Shown: positions 1 through 11,640, counted from the first letter of the stretch. The stretch is DNA of 64,000 nt from Boletus sp. NGJ (GCA_019096195.1 JAGTXK010000054.1:1-64000), one strand, 5' to 3'. The notes: generated by a model not told the origin, from the sequence alone. Numbers and translations are program-made.

Positions 1-308
1 GGAGGTAAGAGCGGAAGTATTGGATGCGGTAAAGGGCGAATGCGGAGGATGGGCGGAGAGGTCTGACTTTGTCGGGGTTTCTTGTATAGTTTTCCTTTTC
101 CTTCGTCGGTCTTCTTTCAGAACCTTACTACCAGATATCTTGCAATCCGGTTCTGGGGTTCCTACGCCTTCGTAGGAGTCGAAGTATAGATCGTTAAAAA
201 TGGTGGGCGACGGTGGTAGGGGGACCGGAGTATAACTGCTTTTACTACAAGCAGGTGTAGCACAGGAGAAAGGCGAGATAAATCCCCCTAACGCTACTTC
301 GTGACGTC
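1..308 (-). other. Open frame running off the left edge
   Basis: Reading the minus strand, one frame stays open for about 100 codons from a TGA near 306 to the window edge. It is rich in Pro, Ser and Thr, then Lys/Arg (it contains NDLYFDSYEG and KEDRRRKRK). No in-frame ATG was seen at its start, so it could be an internal exon of a gene lying further left or a chance open frame. CpG dinucleotides are frequent here, unlike the repeats that follow. No family was recognised. Confidence 0.25.
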
Positions 309-1065
309 ACAGGTGATCACGAGAACCTGGGTTCACTATCGTAGAACCAGCGTACGCTTAGGTCGGCAACCACCTAAGAAGTGGGGCTAGTGCACTATGC
401 CCGGCAGCAACGTTATCCTTATTTATGACGCCGGACGAGCGTATATTCAAGCGTTTCGGCGAGTGCTTTTCTCGTCACCGTCAAGTGGTGAATACTATGC
501 AGATGTCCCTTAAAACGCTGGGCCCGCGTATATCTCCTTAGCTCTGGAGTCCGAGCGTTGTGTATCGCAGTCTAATCCAAGTGTTATGAGTCCCTTTCGG
601 AAAACAAAACCACAAGGCTCGGAATGCGTTGCAGGCTACACGAGTCCTGGCTGAACGAATCAGGAGGGGAGTCTTAGTCCTGGATATTCCCAACCCTACG
701 ACGGCCTGAAGACCGAAGCTAATGGATTGTTGGAGGAAGATACAAGTGGATTAGACTGGGGTACCAGTCGTCAAAGTGCTAGTTTATATACATGAAGAGA
801 AGTGCGCACGGACCATGCTGTGCGTGTGATAAATTACTACGTATGGTAAGACGGAGATTAATAGGGCTGTGTGAGAAGAGCGGAAATTAAAAGGTCGTGG
901 ATCACATGAGGTATGATGTCATATGACGTCATAGGTTCTAGACCTGTCATGTGATGTGTTCCCACGGTCACGTGCACAGTCACGTGACTTATGAAGAAGA
1001 AGTTTGAAGAAAATGAAAAGTAAGTGATCGTTTGAAAAGTTTGAAAATTTCCCATATTATTACAA
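309..1065. other. Intergenic, no gene seen
   Basis: No convincing coding frame. The stretch is CpG-rich up to about 850. It contains two CACGTG palindromes close together (about 969-985) and a TGACGTCA-like site near 925, which resemble bZIP/bHLH binding sites but are short enough to occur by chance. Confidence 0.3.
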
Positions 1066-1172
1066 GACTGAGTTTGATTCACAATATCAATCCACTCTTC
1101 AAATCAGATAAGCTTTCTCTTCTCTATCTGCAACCACAACCATATAGTAGCAGTAGTAGTAGTAGTAGTATT
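1066..1172 (+). repeat. Left terminal repeat copy with (TAG)n
   Basis: First copy of the terminal repeat. It ends in an imperfect run of TAG/CAG triplets. The same order of blocks is present at 5722-5855 in direct orientation and at 5521-5616 inverted. Confidence 0.7.
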
Positions 1173-2071
1173 TTTGTGATCAAAAGTTGAACAACCCGGC
1201 ACAGCACATCACCCGCTGATTGTCATCATGCCATCGACAAAATCTATGCCACCACCCACTTGCTTATGAATCTCCCACCGGAACTTTGCCAACTATCCCC
1301 TCTCCAAATCCTTCACTGCCAGTCATTTGTCACCCTTTGGCAGGTTAACCCATACCCAAACCTCCTGTGAGTCCTCTGCCTACTTTGAGCAGGCATCAAA
1401 GCCATGCACCAATTCATTGCTCACTTGTTTACCTGCCCTGAGTATCTTCCCTGTTCTTGTTGACCTCCACTATTGAGCATCTGAAGGCTTAATTTTCAAC
1501 CACTCAGAGATTGTTGGACCATTGTTCAATTCATTATGCCTGCCTTGAAGGTCATCTGCGATGACACTTACTCCAACAAATCCTGCAGTTCAATCATTGC
1601 ACAGGCAATGTTATGTCACAAATATTTTATTCTAGTCCATACTACCTGTATATTATCTTACATTTATAATAGCATCATGTCCTTATCCATAAAATACAAT
1701 TGTACAGTGATTACAAAGAACATTTCTGCCTCTAGATTTTGATGTCCTAACCTTCCACTGAGGTGAAGGCAGAGAAAATACTTTAAAGCTCTTTATCAGT
1801 CCATGTGCTACTGGTGTGTAGCTCAACTTTTTCTATGTGTGGAAATGCACACAGCCAAGGTGCACAATATGCCTGAGTGTAATGTTAGAGCAAAGCCAAG
1901 AGGGAATGTTGTAATACAACATACAAGCACTTCAGAGCTACCTCTTTCCTGTGGTGGCCAAGTTTTCAATGTGACTTCCCTTGCAAAGCAAGTTTGGATA
2001 CTATTGCTCTCAGCATATGCTGAGAGATCTTTAATGCTAATAGGAACATTGACATGTAGCTCATGGAGATC

Positions 2072-3064
2072 CTAGAGATGCTCTGTACAATCCAGTACAG
2101 TGAAGCAGAGATGTTGCTGGTTCTGCAGGTGATTCAATTGAATGATGAGCTTGTGGAAAGGGTAAGAAACATTGATGAAATGTAAAAATCCAATCACCAC
2201 AGTGGGTGAACTGACCAATGATGTCAATGTTGGAAGGGTTGTTCGGAGGCAGTCCCACCTCAAGGGTCCAATGATGACACCCAACTGTGTCTCATAGCTG
2301 AAAACCTGAAGCTTCTTCACCCTGTGCCTCTTTAAAAAATCAACCAAGGTATGAACAGGGCATGAGCCATCTAGCATGAGTGTTGAAGACTGTGGCAGGG
2401 AAAGGGTCTGGAGCAATGTAGACCATTCATTGGGTGCAAAAGTGGTATTTGTGAGAGAAAGTTCTCTGATGAGTGCATTTCATAGCACTGTAAGAGTAGA
2501 CGAGACTAAAAATGATCCAAAGAGAAGGGGGGAATGTATATGAAGGACCTCAAGCAAACTGTGCCTAAAAGAGCTACAACCATTGATACATGATTTGGTC
2601 CCTGTATGCCTGATGCCATAGCAGGTGAGTTGCTTGCATCCCAATGCTTGGATATTTTTGAGGAGATTCTGGAGTGCTGGGGAATTCTGAACAGGACCTA
2701 TATACAAAGAAAGATATACCCACTCAAAAGGTTTGAGAGATTTCAAGGATAAAAGGAAGAAGTTCAATGCCTTGAGATGATGATCAGTCATCTGCAATGA
2801 GGCTGTGAACCATAAAATCTTCGGCAGTACAAAAGTGCTCATTTGTTGCCAGAGAAAAAGTGCACCACACTGCTTATCCTCCACTTCCAGCCATCTATTT
2901 GAGTCTTCAAGGGGCCAGAATTTCACCAGAGAGAAATATAGAAGGGCAATGATGTCCTGCAACTGGCAGCAAACTTGGAAAAGTGTGCACATGGTCTCTT
3001 CAGAAAGTTCTTCAACAATTTCCATAAGTATCTTGACAGGCAAGTGCCAAAGAAAACATTCCTA
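2072..3064 (-). pseudogene. F-box/LRR-like protein, decayed
   Basis: The minus-strand translation from about 3043 begins LPVKILMEIVEELSEE and continues TLFQVCCQL, which fits the F-box consensus (LPxEIL...I...L, then VC..L). F-box proteins recruit substrates to SCF ubiquitin ligases; basidiomycetes have very large F-box/LRR families. Further on, LTNTTFAPNEW followed by hydrophobic LRR-like segments fits the leucine-rich half. The frame is interrupted by TGA at 2477-2479, after which the same frame continues, and by TAG at 2072-2074, after which similar sequence seems to run to about 1920. No in-frame ATG precedes the F-box, so an upstream exon or a lost start is needed. TGA in place of CGA is what CpG deamination gives. 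It lies inside the inverted-repeat element. Confidence 0.6.
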
Positions 3065-3239
3065 GGGCAGGTGTTATAATAAAATAAAAGATGAAAGAAT
3101 AGGCTTACAGTAAAATGTCAGTGTTTACTGCTTATACTTAGGCAACCTCCTTTATAGAAGGGGGTAGGGGGAGATCTAAAAACAATGTATTGTACCTATG
3201 CAAAAGCTGTAATTTACATGAACAAGGATGACAGCAGAA

Positions 3240-3840
3240 CAGAGGTGCTAGTAGAGTACTAACTGTTTTTTTTTTTGCTTGAAGGGGAATCTCATCATTG
3301 GAGGCTTTGCATAGAGGTAAAGTGGAAGGGGTGATTGGATTAGGAGACACACTGGCAGAAGCTTCCCAATGCTAGAGTGATGATCAATGAGAAGGGGCAA
3401 TAGAATGGAAGAGGGTACTGATTCTCTTTTTGGCTGGAAAGAGAATCTGATTGTCATTGGCAGCTTTGCACTTCAGAGATAAAGTGGAAGGGATAATGGG
3501 AGATGCACTGATGGAAGCCATGTTTTTGGGGCTATCACAATGCTAGAGTGATGATCAATGAGCAAAGACAATAGAATGAAGGGGTTAGTGGGGCACTAAT
3601 TCTTTTTTTTGCTTGAAGGGAAATCTCATCATTATTGATGATTTTGTGCTTCCGAGGTAAAGTGGAAGAGATGATCAGGTTGGGAGATGTGCTGGCAGAA
3701 ACCTTGCAATGCTAAAGTCATGATTGATGAGAAGAGATGATAGAACAGAGAAGAGATATTGACCTTTTTTTTTTGCTGGAGGGGGAGCCTTTTTACAAGA
3801 GACGGCTTTGCACTTTAGAGTTAAATTGGAGGCAGTAATT
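3240..3840. repeat. Degenerate tandem repeat, unit about 160-180 bp, about four copies
   Basis: Units begin near 3262, 3424, 3602 and 3764. Each starts with a T-run and a GCTTGAAGGG-like block, followed by AATCTCATCATT, then TTTGTGCTT or TTTGCACTT, then GTAAAGTGGAAG and, in three of the four units, AATGCTAGAGTGATGATCAA or a close variant. Spacing varies, so the units have drifted. It is a minisatellite inside the 1.07-5.6 kb element; open frames across it are probably not genes. Confidence 0.75.
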
Positions 3841-3849
3841 GAAACAGGG

Positions 3850-5520
3850 CAATTATTGACCCAAGTGTCCAGAACCTGTTAAATTCAAGGAGGATCAGAA
3901 TCAAGATATTGGTTGAAACTCTTCAACTTGCCTGAGAAGAGTTCTTTATGTGATGACTGTGCATATTGCCCATGGTTAATAGATTCATTGCTGAGAAGAA
4001 GAAAGGTGAAACACACTTTAAATAAGACGCAAACAAAATAAATAGTTATTATCATTGCCATGATTGGATGCCTACTGGTTGCTGGCCTAATTAGAAGGCA
4101 ACGACGTGTGACAATTATCATGGTTGCTGTGCTGATGGTATTTTCAATTACCCTTATTACCATTGTAGGTATTGGTGATAAAGTGATATTGCCTCACCTC
4201 TGTCCCACATCATATGTATTTCCCAGATGACTACATCCAAATCAAGTCCAGTGCTGCCTTTCTACAATGTATCTGACAATTTCCCACCAATGCCAATTTT
4301 CTCCTACTAAGCTGAGATGCTCTATCAGCCTACTATGCCAATCACTGTCTATACAGCTGAAGAAATGCTCACTTCTAAGACACTGATAGTGCCTCCCCAG
4401 TCAACTAGCAAACAATCAAATACTCTGACTCCACAGGCCCATTGCCAACTCAAAGTAGCTCAATTCAAAATAGGTCCTATAGAGGTGGTGCCTGAGAGGC
4501 AGTCCATAGACTATTGGTGATCGTGATCAAAATAGTCTTCAACACCATCAGAATCTAGTCTATCATCCTTAGAATCTGAGGATGATCAGGCCAAAAGTGG
4601 AAAGATACCTAAGCTGAATGGTGAAGTGGGTAGACCAGGGCAATGTGGATACAATCTGGAAGAAAAATTAGGTTGGAGAGAGGAAGAGTTTAAGGACCTC
4701 AAGGTAAGAGCTCATGAATTAAGTGACAGAGAATTAATGCAACCAATGGGACAGAGATTTGTTAACAAGGGAGTGAAGCGGCATCTTGATATAACAAAGT
4801 GTAGAAGTCTGCAGAATCAAAAAGCATTAGATGAAGTCATATGCAAGGTCAGTGTACCAGTTGGCATTTGAGCAGAGTCTCATCTATGCAGGCATTGGCA
4901 CATTTCCCTGACCTAGCTGACTTTGAAAACTGCTGGCCAGTCTTTGATCTTATCCAACTTCGACTGAAGTATACATCATCAAAATATTGGCAGCAGAAGA
5001 ATGGAAGCTCATAGAATACATGGGGTAGGACTGAATGTGTAATCATGATGAGAAATGTATTGAATGTGAATGTACCAATTTGAGTAGTGACAAAACATTG
5101 CCCACGTTAGAGGCTACCATGTAAATCTTCATCTCCAAGGGGACAATTTGGACTATACACTATTTGGTGTCAAGGTACAATACAATGAATGGAGATAATA
5201 CTTACAATGAAAACTAACATTATCACCCGAATATAATAGATGACAGGGTGTGACATATAACGATAGACAATAAAAACTGATCACTATGACAACTAACAAC
5301 ATGCTGTGCTGGGACAGGATGACAATAGACAACAAGACTGCTGATGAATGCTAATGTTAACCCAAACATCATGTAGCGGCAATAAATGGCTCATAGTTGT
5401 ACAGCACATCACAACAATGTACTGCACTGGTTGCCATCTTTAATTACATTTTGAATTTACTTTCTATGAGATGTTCAGCATTTGGACAGTCACCAACTAC
5501 ATTGAATTTACTTTCTACAG
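3850..5520. other. Right part of the inverted-repeat element, no assignable gene
   Basis: Open frames of 60-90 codons occur (for example 4626-4871 plus and 3885-4163 minus) but none shows a motif I recognise. CpG is scarce, as expected of decayed repeat DNA. Confidence 0.3.
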
Positions 5521-5616
5521 AGTCTACTACTACTACATAATTGTGATTGTGGGTAGAGAAGAGAAAGCTTACCCGATTTGGAGAGCAGGTTGATATTGTG
5601 AATCAAACAAAGTCTG
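5521..5616 (-). repeat. Right terminal repeat copy (inverted)
   Basis: Reverse complement of the block at 1066-1172, including TTGATTCACAATATCAA and AAGCTTTCTCTTCTCTA. It abuts a further palindromic segment, so repeat ends face each other here. Confidence 0.7.
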
Positions 5617-5673
5617 GGCAATGCTGCTCATCACATGCATCCCATGGTTGTGATGAGCGGCATTATCCAGACT
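5611..5673. repeat. 24-bp palindrome arms with a 15-bp spacer
   Basis: AGTCTGGGCAATGCTGCTCA and following bases at 5611-5634 are matched inverted at 5650-5673 (GTGATGAGCGGCATTATCCA and on) with few mismatches. The symmetry extends outward through the terminal-repeat blocks to about 5590 and 5697. This is the head-to-head junction of two terminal repeats of one family. Confidence 0.7.
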
Positions 5674-5721
5674 GAATTCGATTCACAATATCAACCTGAT
5701 TTGGAATTCCACGTGTGATGA

Positions 5722-5855
5722 GTGGTGTTGTCTGAACTGAGTTTGATTCATAATATCAACCCACTCTCCAAATCAGGTAAGCTTTCTCTTCTCTACCTGC
5801 AACCACAACCATGTAGTAGTAGTAGTAGTAGTATTTTTGTAATCAAAAAGCTCAG
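5722..5855 (+). repeat. Further direct copy of the terminal repeat
   Basis: Same block order as 1066-1172, again with a TAG-triplet run and the tail ATTTTTGTAATCAAAA. It may be the left end of a second, shorter member whose right end is lost against the LTR that starts at 6428. Confidence 0.7.
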
Positions 5856-6422
5856 TACTGTAGTATTTACAGGGCGGTGGATGCCATTCATGCAATGTCT
5901 GATGCCCACCATTGCCAGTGTGAAGGGTGTGGCAGTATGTATTCAGTGATGTGAGATTGTCCAATGATGAACCCTTGGATGTAGTTGGTGTGTGAATTTG
6001 CCACAAGTCCACTTTGGTACACTCATTACAGCTACAGCTTAGGTTTTTTCTACCCTTGACCTTCTACCTTTGCAACATCCTCTGCTGCTTGACCATGTCT
6101 CAAATTCCCACCTTCAAGACCTCACCTGCAATGTTTGTCAATTCTGCGATGGATGTTCTGAAGTCACTTGCAGAGAGTTACATCACTTCAATATGCTTCT
6201 TTCAACTGCTCAAACTTGTGCTAGCTGGGAAAGAAGATTACAACCCAGATGATTGGATGGACCTTGTCAAAATTGTTGTTGACTATGGGATCATTGACTT
6301 CTATGCAGGTGAAAGCAATGGAAACCCTTTTTCAAATAACAGGTTTCCCCAGATATTTGCTTTGCCTCCCATGGTTAGAACACTATAGGCTAGGGGAATT
6401 TTTACCTTCTAAATGAAACAAC
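5856..6422 (+). other. Unassigned stretch with one 124-codon open frame
   Basis: An open frame at 6014-6388 begins MVHSLQLQLR and contains EDYNPDDWMDLVKIVVDYG. No family was recognised. It lies between the second terminal-repeat copy and a solo LTR, so it is likely interior sequence of a truncated repeat rather than a host gene. Confidence 0.25.
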
Positions 6423-6427
6423 TCTAG

Positions 6428-7496
6428 TGAAACGATCACCATTGATACCACCTATTTATTAGCAACCCCACCTACACTTTCGCACTACCTACAGATGATA
6501 CATTTGCCCATCATCCATCCAAGCTCCATCCTCGCCTTACCTCATATACACTTAGAGCAGTCACCCATCATACCCTCCCCCATATGATATACCTCACACC
6601 GCATACACCCACATACACTTTCACTAGCTGTACCCTCATCGTACCCACCACACCTACGACACCAAGTAGCCTCATGGCTAACCCCGGTGTTCATCGCCAC
6701 AAGCACAGGCCCGCATGCCTCTAAACTGCCACACCCCGTGGACATACCTGATGCAGTGCTTGGTAGCCACGTCATGTGACATAACGCCATACAATGACAA
6801 CAACCCCCTTGTCACATATACGCGCGTTACATGCACAACACCCATGGACAGTACCTGACGCAGAGCTCGGTACACCACACAAGTACTAATCAGGAGTTCG
6901 CCTCCAGATCTCCCGAATTCCCCTGCCCGATCTTCAATCCCTGGCTCACACCATAGATCATGTCCGATGCTATCCCATGATACCGTCACCAAGTACTAAT
7001 CAAGCCCACGCTAGATTAACCCTTAGATATAGACAAGATCCGATCTATCACCTGATACAATCCCGTCTCGATACCAGATCCAACGATCACCATATGCAAC
7101 GCCTTATGCGTTACCTTTCCATTTCTCCTTCCATTTCTCATCCCCATTCCTATCTATTAGTTCCCCTTAAGATATATCACACGTAGCCACGTCTAGAGCG
7201 CTCCGGACTACATTTCACTTACATGTGCATACCACACGCATCTCATTCCATCGTTTCTCTCTTTTGCCATTGGACACTAACATTCCCCATTCCTGTGATG
7301 TCATACCCAGTATCCTACAACGTCATAGCATAGCACGGTTCGTGCACCACTATCGGTAGTATATAAGTAGCCAATAGAGTACCATGTTTCGCTTAGTCTT
7401 GAAATTGCCTTTCTCTCTGTTGCATATTGCTTTAGTTAGCAATGCTTCAGATATTGGGTTTAGGTTCTTTCTTTCGTCCATTGCAAGTTCCTTTCA
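6428..7496 (+). mobile_element. Solo LTR, family 1 copy 1 (gypsy-like)
   Basis: A fossil LTR of 1069 bp beginning TGAAACG and ending CCTTTCA, so the ends form a short TGAAA/TTTCA inversion. It is flanked by the 5-bp target duplication TCTAG (6423-6427 and 7497-7501). A second copy with its own duplication is at 28714-29742. A TATATAAGTAG promoter-like box lies near 7360. No internal retroelement coding sequence adjoins it, so it is a solo LTR left by recombination. Superfamily is inferred only from LTR length and the 5-bp duplication. Confidence 0.8.
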
Positions 7497-7501
7497 TCTA
7501 G

Positions 7502-8215
7502 GTCTGCTAGGTTTGAGTCAGTTGAATACTTAGTGTAACTAAGTGCACAGGTTGTTTGCCAATTCCCAATAAATGCTGAAGAATTGGAACTGAAATGGTT
7601 TCAACTGTAAACAACTGTAAACATGTTTAAAGGTATGCTAGTCAATGCTACTAGGTTGCTAGACTTTGGTTAGTAGACTTTTTTAGAAGGTCAAATGAGT
7701 CAATTGCTATAAAAGGCAATGACTTTGTGGCTGGTAATCCACAGATATGCTGGATTGTCAAGATGTTGAGAGCCTCTAGATAAGGCTGGAATAGGTTCAC
7801 ACTACACTTAGGTCAGATAGGTTATGATAACTCAATCTTATAGTTTGCTAAGGAGAGTGCAATTTAGTGCTTATTTGGCTGTACTGTCACTTATTCTCTT
7901 AGGTGGGCAGTCAGCAGAGTAGCAGGGACCTTTGGGGTCTAGTAGTATTAAACTGTTGGGGATCTATTCCCTTTTGTTGCTCTATTTAGGGTTTTCTTCT
8001 AAAAGATGTCCTATATTTCTTGTGCACTATTGGCTACAAGAATTTACTCCTAATAATCTAACTAGCTGTCTAAACAATGGAGAATGTCCTCCTCAAGGTC
8101 CTCTGTGGGTTGCTTGTGAGTGGTACTCCAAGTAGGGGTGAGAATTGTTCTCCTTGAGAGAACTTTTCTGGTTGAGATGCTCTGTATGAGGGGTGATCTA
8201 CTCTGTTTGTGGCCT
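7502..8215. other. Repeat-island spacer, no gene seen
   Basis: AT-rich and CpG-poor. A 67-codon open frame (7932-8135) shows no motif. Nothing else supported. Confidence 0.3.
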
Positions 8216-8566
8216 AACTCCATGGAATATCATGGAAGGTCATGGAATGTTCAGTCAGGTGACACAAGGCTGTATAGCCCATGATCACATGATCATGTTC
8301 TCTCACTGGCACTTAGCTATATACATATTATTTACAGTTCTACTAGCTATGTACTTGTAGATAGTAACAAAGCTATATGTTGGAGAAAAAATTAATTTCT
8401 CCTTGGTTTCTTGATGGAATATTCTAAGAATTGCAGGGTTGCTAGATCATACTAAGGGTCATATGGCCCTAGAGTATTGGAATAGTCTAACTACTGCAAG
8501 TGGTAGAATTAATCCCATTTGGGTCCTAGCTTCTGATTGTGCATGAAACAAGTTTGATGTAGGTCA
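8216..8566 (+). repeat. Interspersed repeat R1, copy 1
   Basis: About 350 bp that recur inverted at 34784-35133. Shared blocks include CATGGAAGGTCATGGAATGT, AGTCAGGTGACACAAGGCTG, TGTTGGAGAAAAA and TTGGGTCCTAGCTTCTGA. Likely an LTR or short non-autonomous element; ends and target duplications were not resolved. Confidence 0.75.
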
Positions 8567-8834
8567 TTGTTGGATTCAAAGAGATTATGACAAACCTCCA
8601 TTAGCAGAATTCTAATATCACAGGTGAGGCACATTCATAGTTAGACATTCATTTTTGCTAATTTGAACTCCCCAGTTCCACAGCCCCTGAATGCATTCTT
8701 GTTGTCTGATGGGGGGTCTGCATATGCTCTGGAAGGTGAGTGTGGCATCGTTCTGATGTCACATATTTTTACTCACTTTGCTTTTTCATAAAGCTCACCA
8801 CTGATCATTGTGTTGAGACACCTCTGCATGAAGG

Positions 8835-11640
8835 ATGATATGGGACTGGGCCACTAGTGTGATCAAGTTTCTGAAGTTGCTTTCCCAGATGGAAACTACT
8901 TTTGGGAGTGACTTCATGCAAGCTGAGTGGGACCTGATGTTTACTACTATCTTTGCGGCCTTTGAAGATAAGAAGCCTTCCCTCAGCAGCACTAATTCTG
9001 CCCTTAATATATCTATTCATGCTATGTGCACTTATGTCCCACATGCCCCTCATCCCCCTTCCAACTTCTCACTCTGTCACCTATCCATTTGTGGATCTCG
9101 CCAACCAAATAAGTGTCAGAAGATGGATTCAATATTCCTGGATATTTCAGCAGCAGAAGGGGACAATGATGACAACTTTAATGAGGATGAAGACAATCAA
9201 AATCAAGGGAGGGCCTCAATCAGTCAGTTAAAAGCCCCTTTCAAACTCATTCCAGATGTCCTTCCCAGTGGACATGCAAGTTATTCACAACAACTGGAGC
9301 ATTTGTTCAAATGCTCTCAGGAGTGGCAACTTCCCACATCACTAGATCCTAGCCCTTTGTGCCCACTTGAGCCCCATCATATGGTGTCTGATATCTTTGC
9401 ACCATGTCTATACATTGTGGAGTTCCCAACAAGTAGGTTGTGTTTGCTCACTATCACAGATCTTAACAATTTTTTTTTTTTCATTTTCAGGGAACATAGC
9501 AATATTCTGTCACACCATCTTCAAAAATTGTGGGCTTTGTTGCTGGAATATCACCAGCATTCTAAACAAGGTATATGTTGAGGCAAGCAGTCCTTTTCAC
9601 ATTCACAATACTTGCCCTCTGTTGCACACATCCACCATTCAAGGTATCTCCATTATTCCAGATTATGATCATCCGTCCTTGAAAGCATTACCACCCTTGA
9701 TTTCACCATGTTCATGGGCTTGGGTGTTATGAGGTGCATATAGGAATGACATTGCCTATGTTCTGTTCAAAGACAGACCCACTTGTGAGGTACTTGTTGT
9801 ACCCAATGGATGACCATACAACACCACCAGCAACAATGTTGAAGAACTCCAGGCCAGGTTCCATCAAGAATAGAGACTATTCAATGAGGCTGCAGCCTAA
9901 GATGCAGGTTGCAAAATAATATTTTTTAATAGGAACACAGGTATTCTCTGATGCATATTCAATGTATTGTCTCTTGAAGCCATTAAAACACCTCACCCTG
10001 ATTGGAGCACTCTTCACACAGCAGCTCAAGTCAACCCTGCCTTGATCAAACAAATGCATTCCCTATTCTCTACAGCCTTCTGGAAAGTAGATGACTACCT
10101 ATGTTCTAACAATGGTAAACTTGTGGAACAGATGTCAACCATCATCTTGGTAGACCATGACCAGGAAGAAGTGATGGTGCAATTCTGCATTGCTGATAGT
10201 CTGACTTGTACAGTACCTGTGGTCAGCATCCACTGTGAAGGTTTTGGCCAGTGTCTATTATGGGTCCACCGGTACCATACTTACGCCATGTGATGAATTG
10301 GTGACTTTGCTTTTGGAAAACAAGGAAATAGCAAGTAATTCTTTTAAATTGTATGCTTTATGTTGATAGTGTCCAGATTGTGGTTTCCTCAACATTCCTG
10401 GAGACACATCTGGTCCCTCACCACATATCATACAGGTCTCAAAAGTGATCTATCCTATTCACCTCTGCCCTGTTATGGTTGCAGAAGGGAATATGCCTTT
10501 CCCTTCTTACTCCCTCTTCCAGACTCTGGGACGATCTACTCTTTGACTCCTATGACTCAGAATTCCCTCATGACACCCACTCAAGCATCGCTCCATTTTG
10601 TACCCCCTTTCTAGGCGATGCATTACTATGGCTATGACATAGCCCTCTATTTCACCTATATGCATTTCACCTCTGATTCAATCACAGACATTGCCTCCTC
10701 AGCTATGTTCTCTCATACATAGCCTAGTATTCCAATTCCTCATTCGTCTGATGCCTTTGATCTCCTTTTATAATAGTATTTGATCTGTGATCTCATATTA
10801 CTATATATAACGAGAAGCCTGCCCTAGATTGGGAAGGTCTCTATATATGGGCGTACACCCTTCATGTAACCCTTAACCTTGATCTACACTTCTTACCATG
10901 TAATCAACCCACTCTCAGTTTCACATCACTTCAGGGTCTGTGCCCACTCTGGAAGTGATGACACTTGTGCTCATGATACTCCTTCTCATCACCTCGCACT
11001 TATGTGGCCTTCTGGCTATCCATTTGTGTGCCTAACCAGTGGCAACACCAACATAGATAGGGTTCTGCCCAGATAGGACGACAGGCATCACTATCTTCAA
11101 AGTCCAAGACTCCACCATTGATCATAGGGATGTCCCTCACTCTTAGAGGAGACTCTATGTAAAGCTTGCTGTCAGTCCCCATACCTAGGGAACTTAGGCC
11201 TGAGGAGCCAGTTGCTTAAGTCCAGCTAGTCCAGTAATCAACTAGGAGGTCGATTACTCAGTAACATGTCACCAATTACAAAGGTCATAATATGCCCAAA
11301 TTTGATGAGACAATGCAAGGTGATATCATAGACATCAAAACAAAGAAGCATCACAGTCTAAGAGGATGTATGGAGAGCATTGAGAGTGATGGGTGGATTT
11401 GGGTGGTAGTGCCCCTCAAAGAAGGATTCACTACCGTTATCTTGTATCATGATAATGTAAATATCAGCCTTCCTTAGGGCACCCTTTCCTATATTACTGT
11501 TGGCGATATAGTCCAGATCCTTTAAGAATTATAGTATGGTATTATCAGGACTGTGAGATCAGTTAATTTCTGAAAGCAGAGGTTGAGGTTATTTCCAAGA
11601 TGGATGGTTGTCCAGTCAGTTTTTTTTTGCCTGACATTTT
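8835..11640 (+). pseudogene. Spt5/NusG-like (KOW-domain) protein, decayed
   Basis: Pieces on the plus strand fit, in order, the layout of Spt5-like proteins common in agaricomycetes. They are an N-terminal part with an acidic stretch (about 9160-9200, GDNDDNFNEDED), a KOW-like segment at 9721-9780 (WVL, stop, then GAYRNDIAYV), and further KOW-like segments at 11300-11520 (MQGDIIDIK, WIWVVVPLKEGFTTVILYHD, then ITVGDIVQIL). Spt5 is a transcription elongation factor that binds RNA polymerase II. The copy is broken by stops (TGA at 9730-9732, where an Arg CGA would fit) and by the solo LTR at 10471-11292. The family call rests on motif memory; a transposon-borne Spt5-like gene is an alternative. 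Confidence 0.5.
10471..11292 (+). mobile_element. Solo LTR, family 2 copy 1 (gypsy-like), diverged
   Basis: A fossil LTR of 822 bp flanked by the 5-bp duplication TGCCC (10466-10470 and 11293-11297). It is related over most of its length to the LTR at 38963-39978, sharing for example AGACATTGCCTCCT, GAAGCCTGCCCTAGAT and CCTTCATGTAAC. It lacks most CpG dinucleotides present in that copy and therefore looks older. It sits inside the Spt5-like gene remnant. Confidence 0.8.

Larger units (their letters stand above)
1066..5616. mobile_element. Putative DNA element with inverted terminal repeats and a decayed F-box gene
   Basis: About 100 bp at the left edge (1066-1172) recur inverted at 5521-5616. 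Both copies contain TTGATTCACAATATCAA, then AAGCTTTCTCTTCTCTA, then a CAACCACAACCAT-like segment and a run of TAG triplets. The 4.5 kb between them holds an F-box/LRR-like pseudogene, a tandem repeat and unassigned open frames; no transposase was recognised. Further partial copies of the same terminal repeat follow at 5635-5855. It could be a non-autonomous DNA transposon that carries a host-type gene, or two independent insertions of a short repeat facing each other. Flanking target duplications were not resolved. Confidence 0.45.

Noticed and set aside
250-1065. Possible LTR beginning TGTAGCACAG near 253
   Set aside because: No matching end, target duplication or second copy was found in the window.
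1225-1380. NLPPELCQLSPLQILH on the plus strand as a second F-box
   Set aside because: Only the first few residues fit; the rest lacks the F-box pattern and the frame stops soon.
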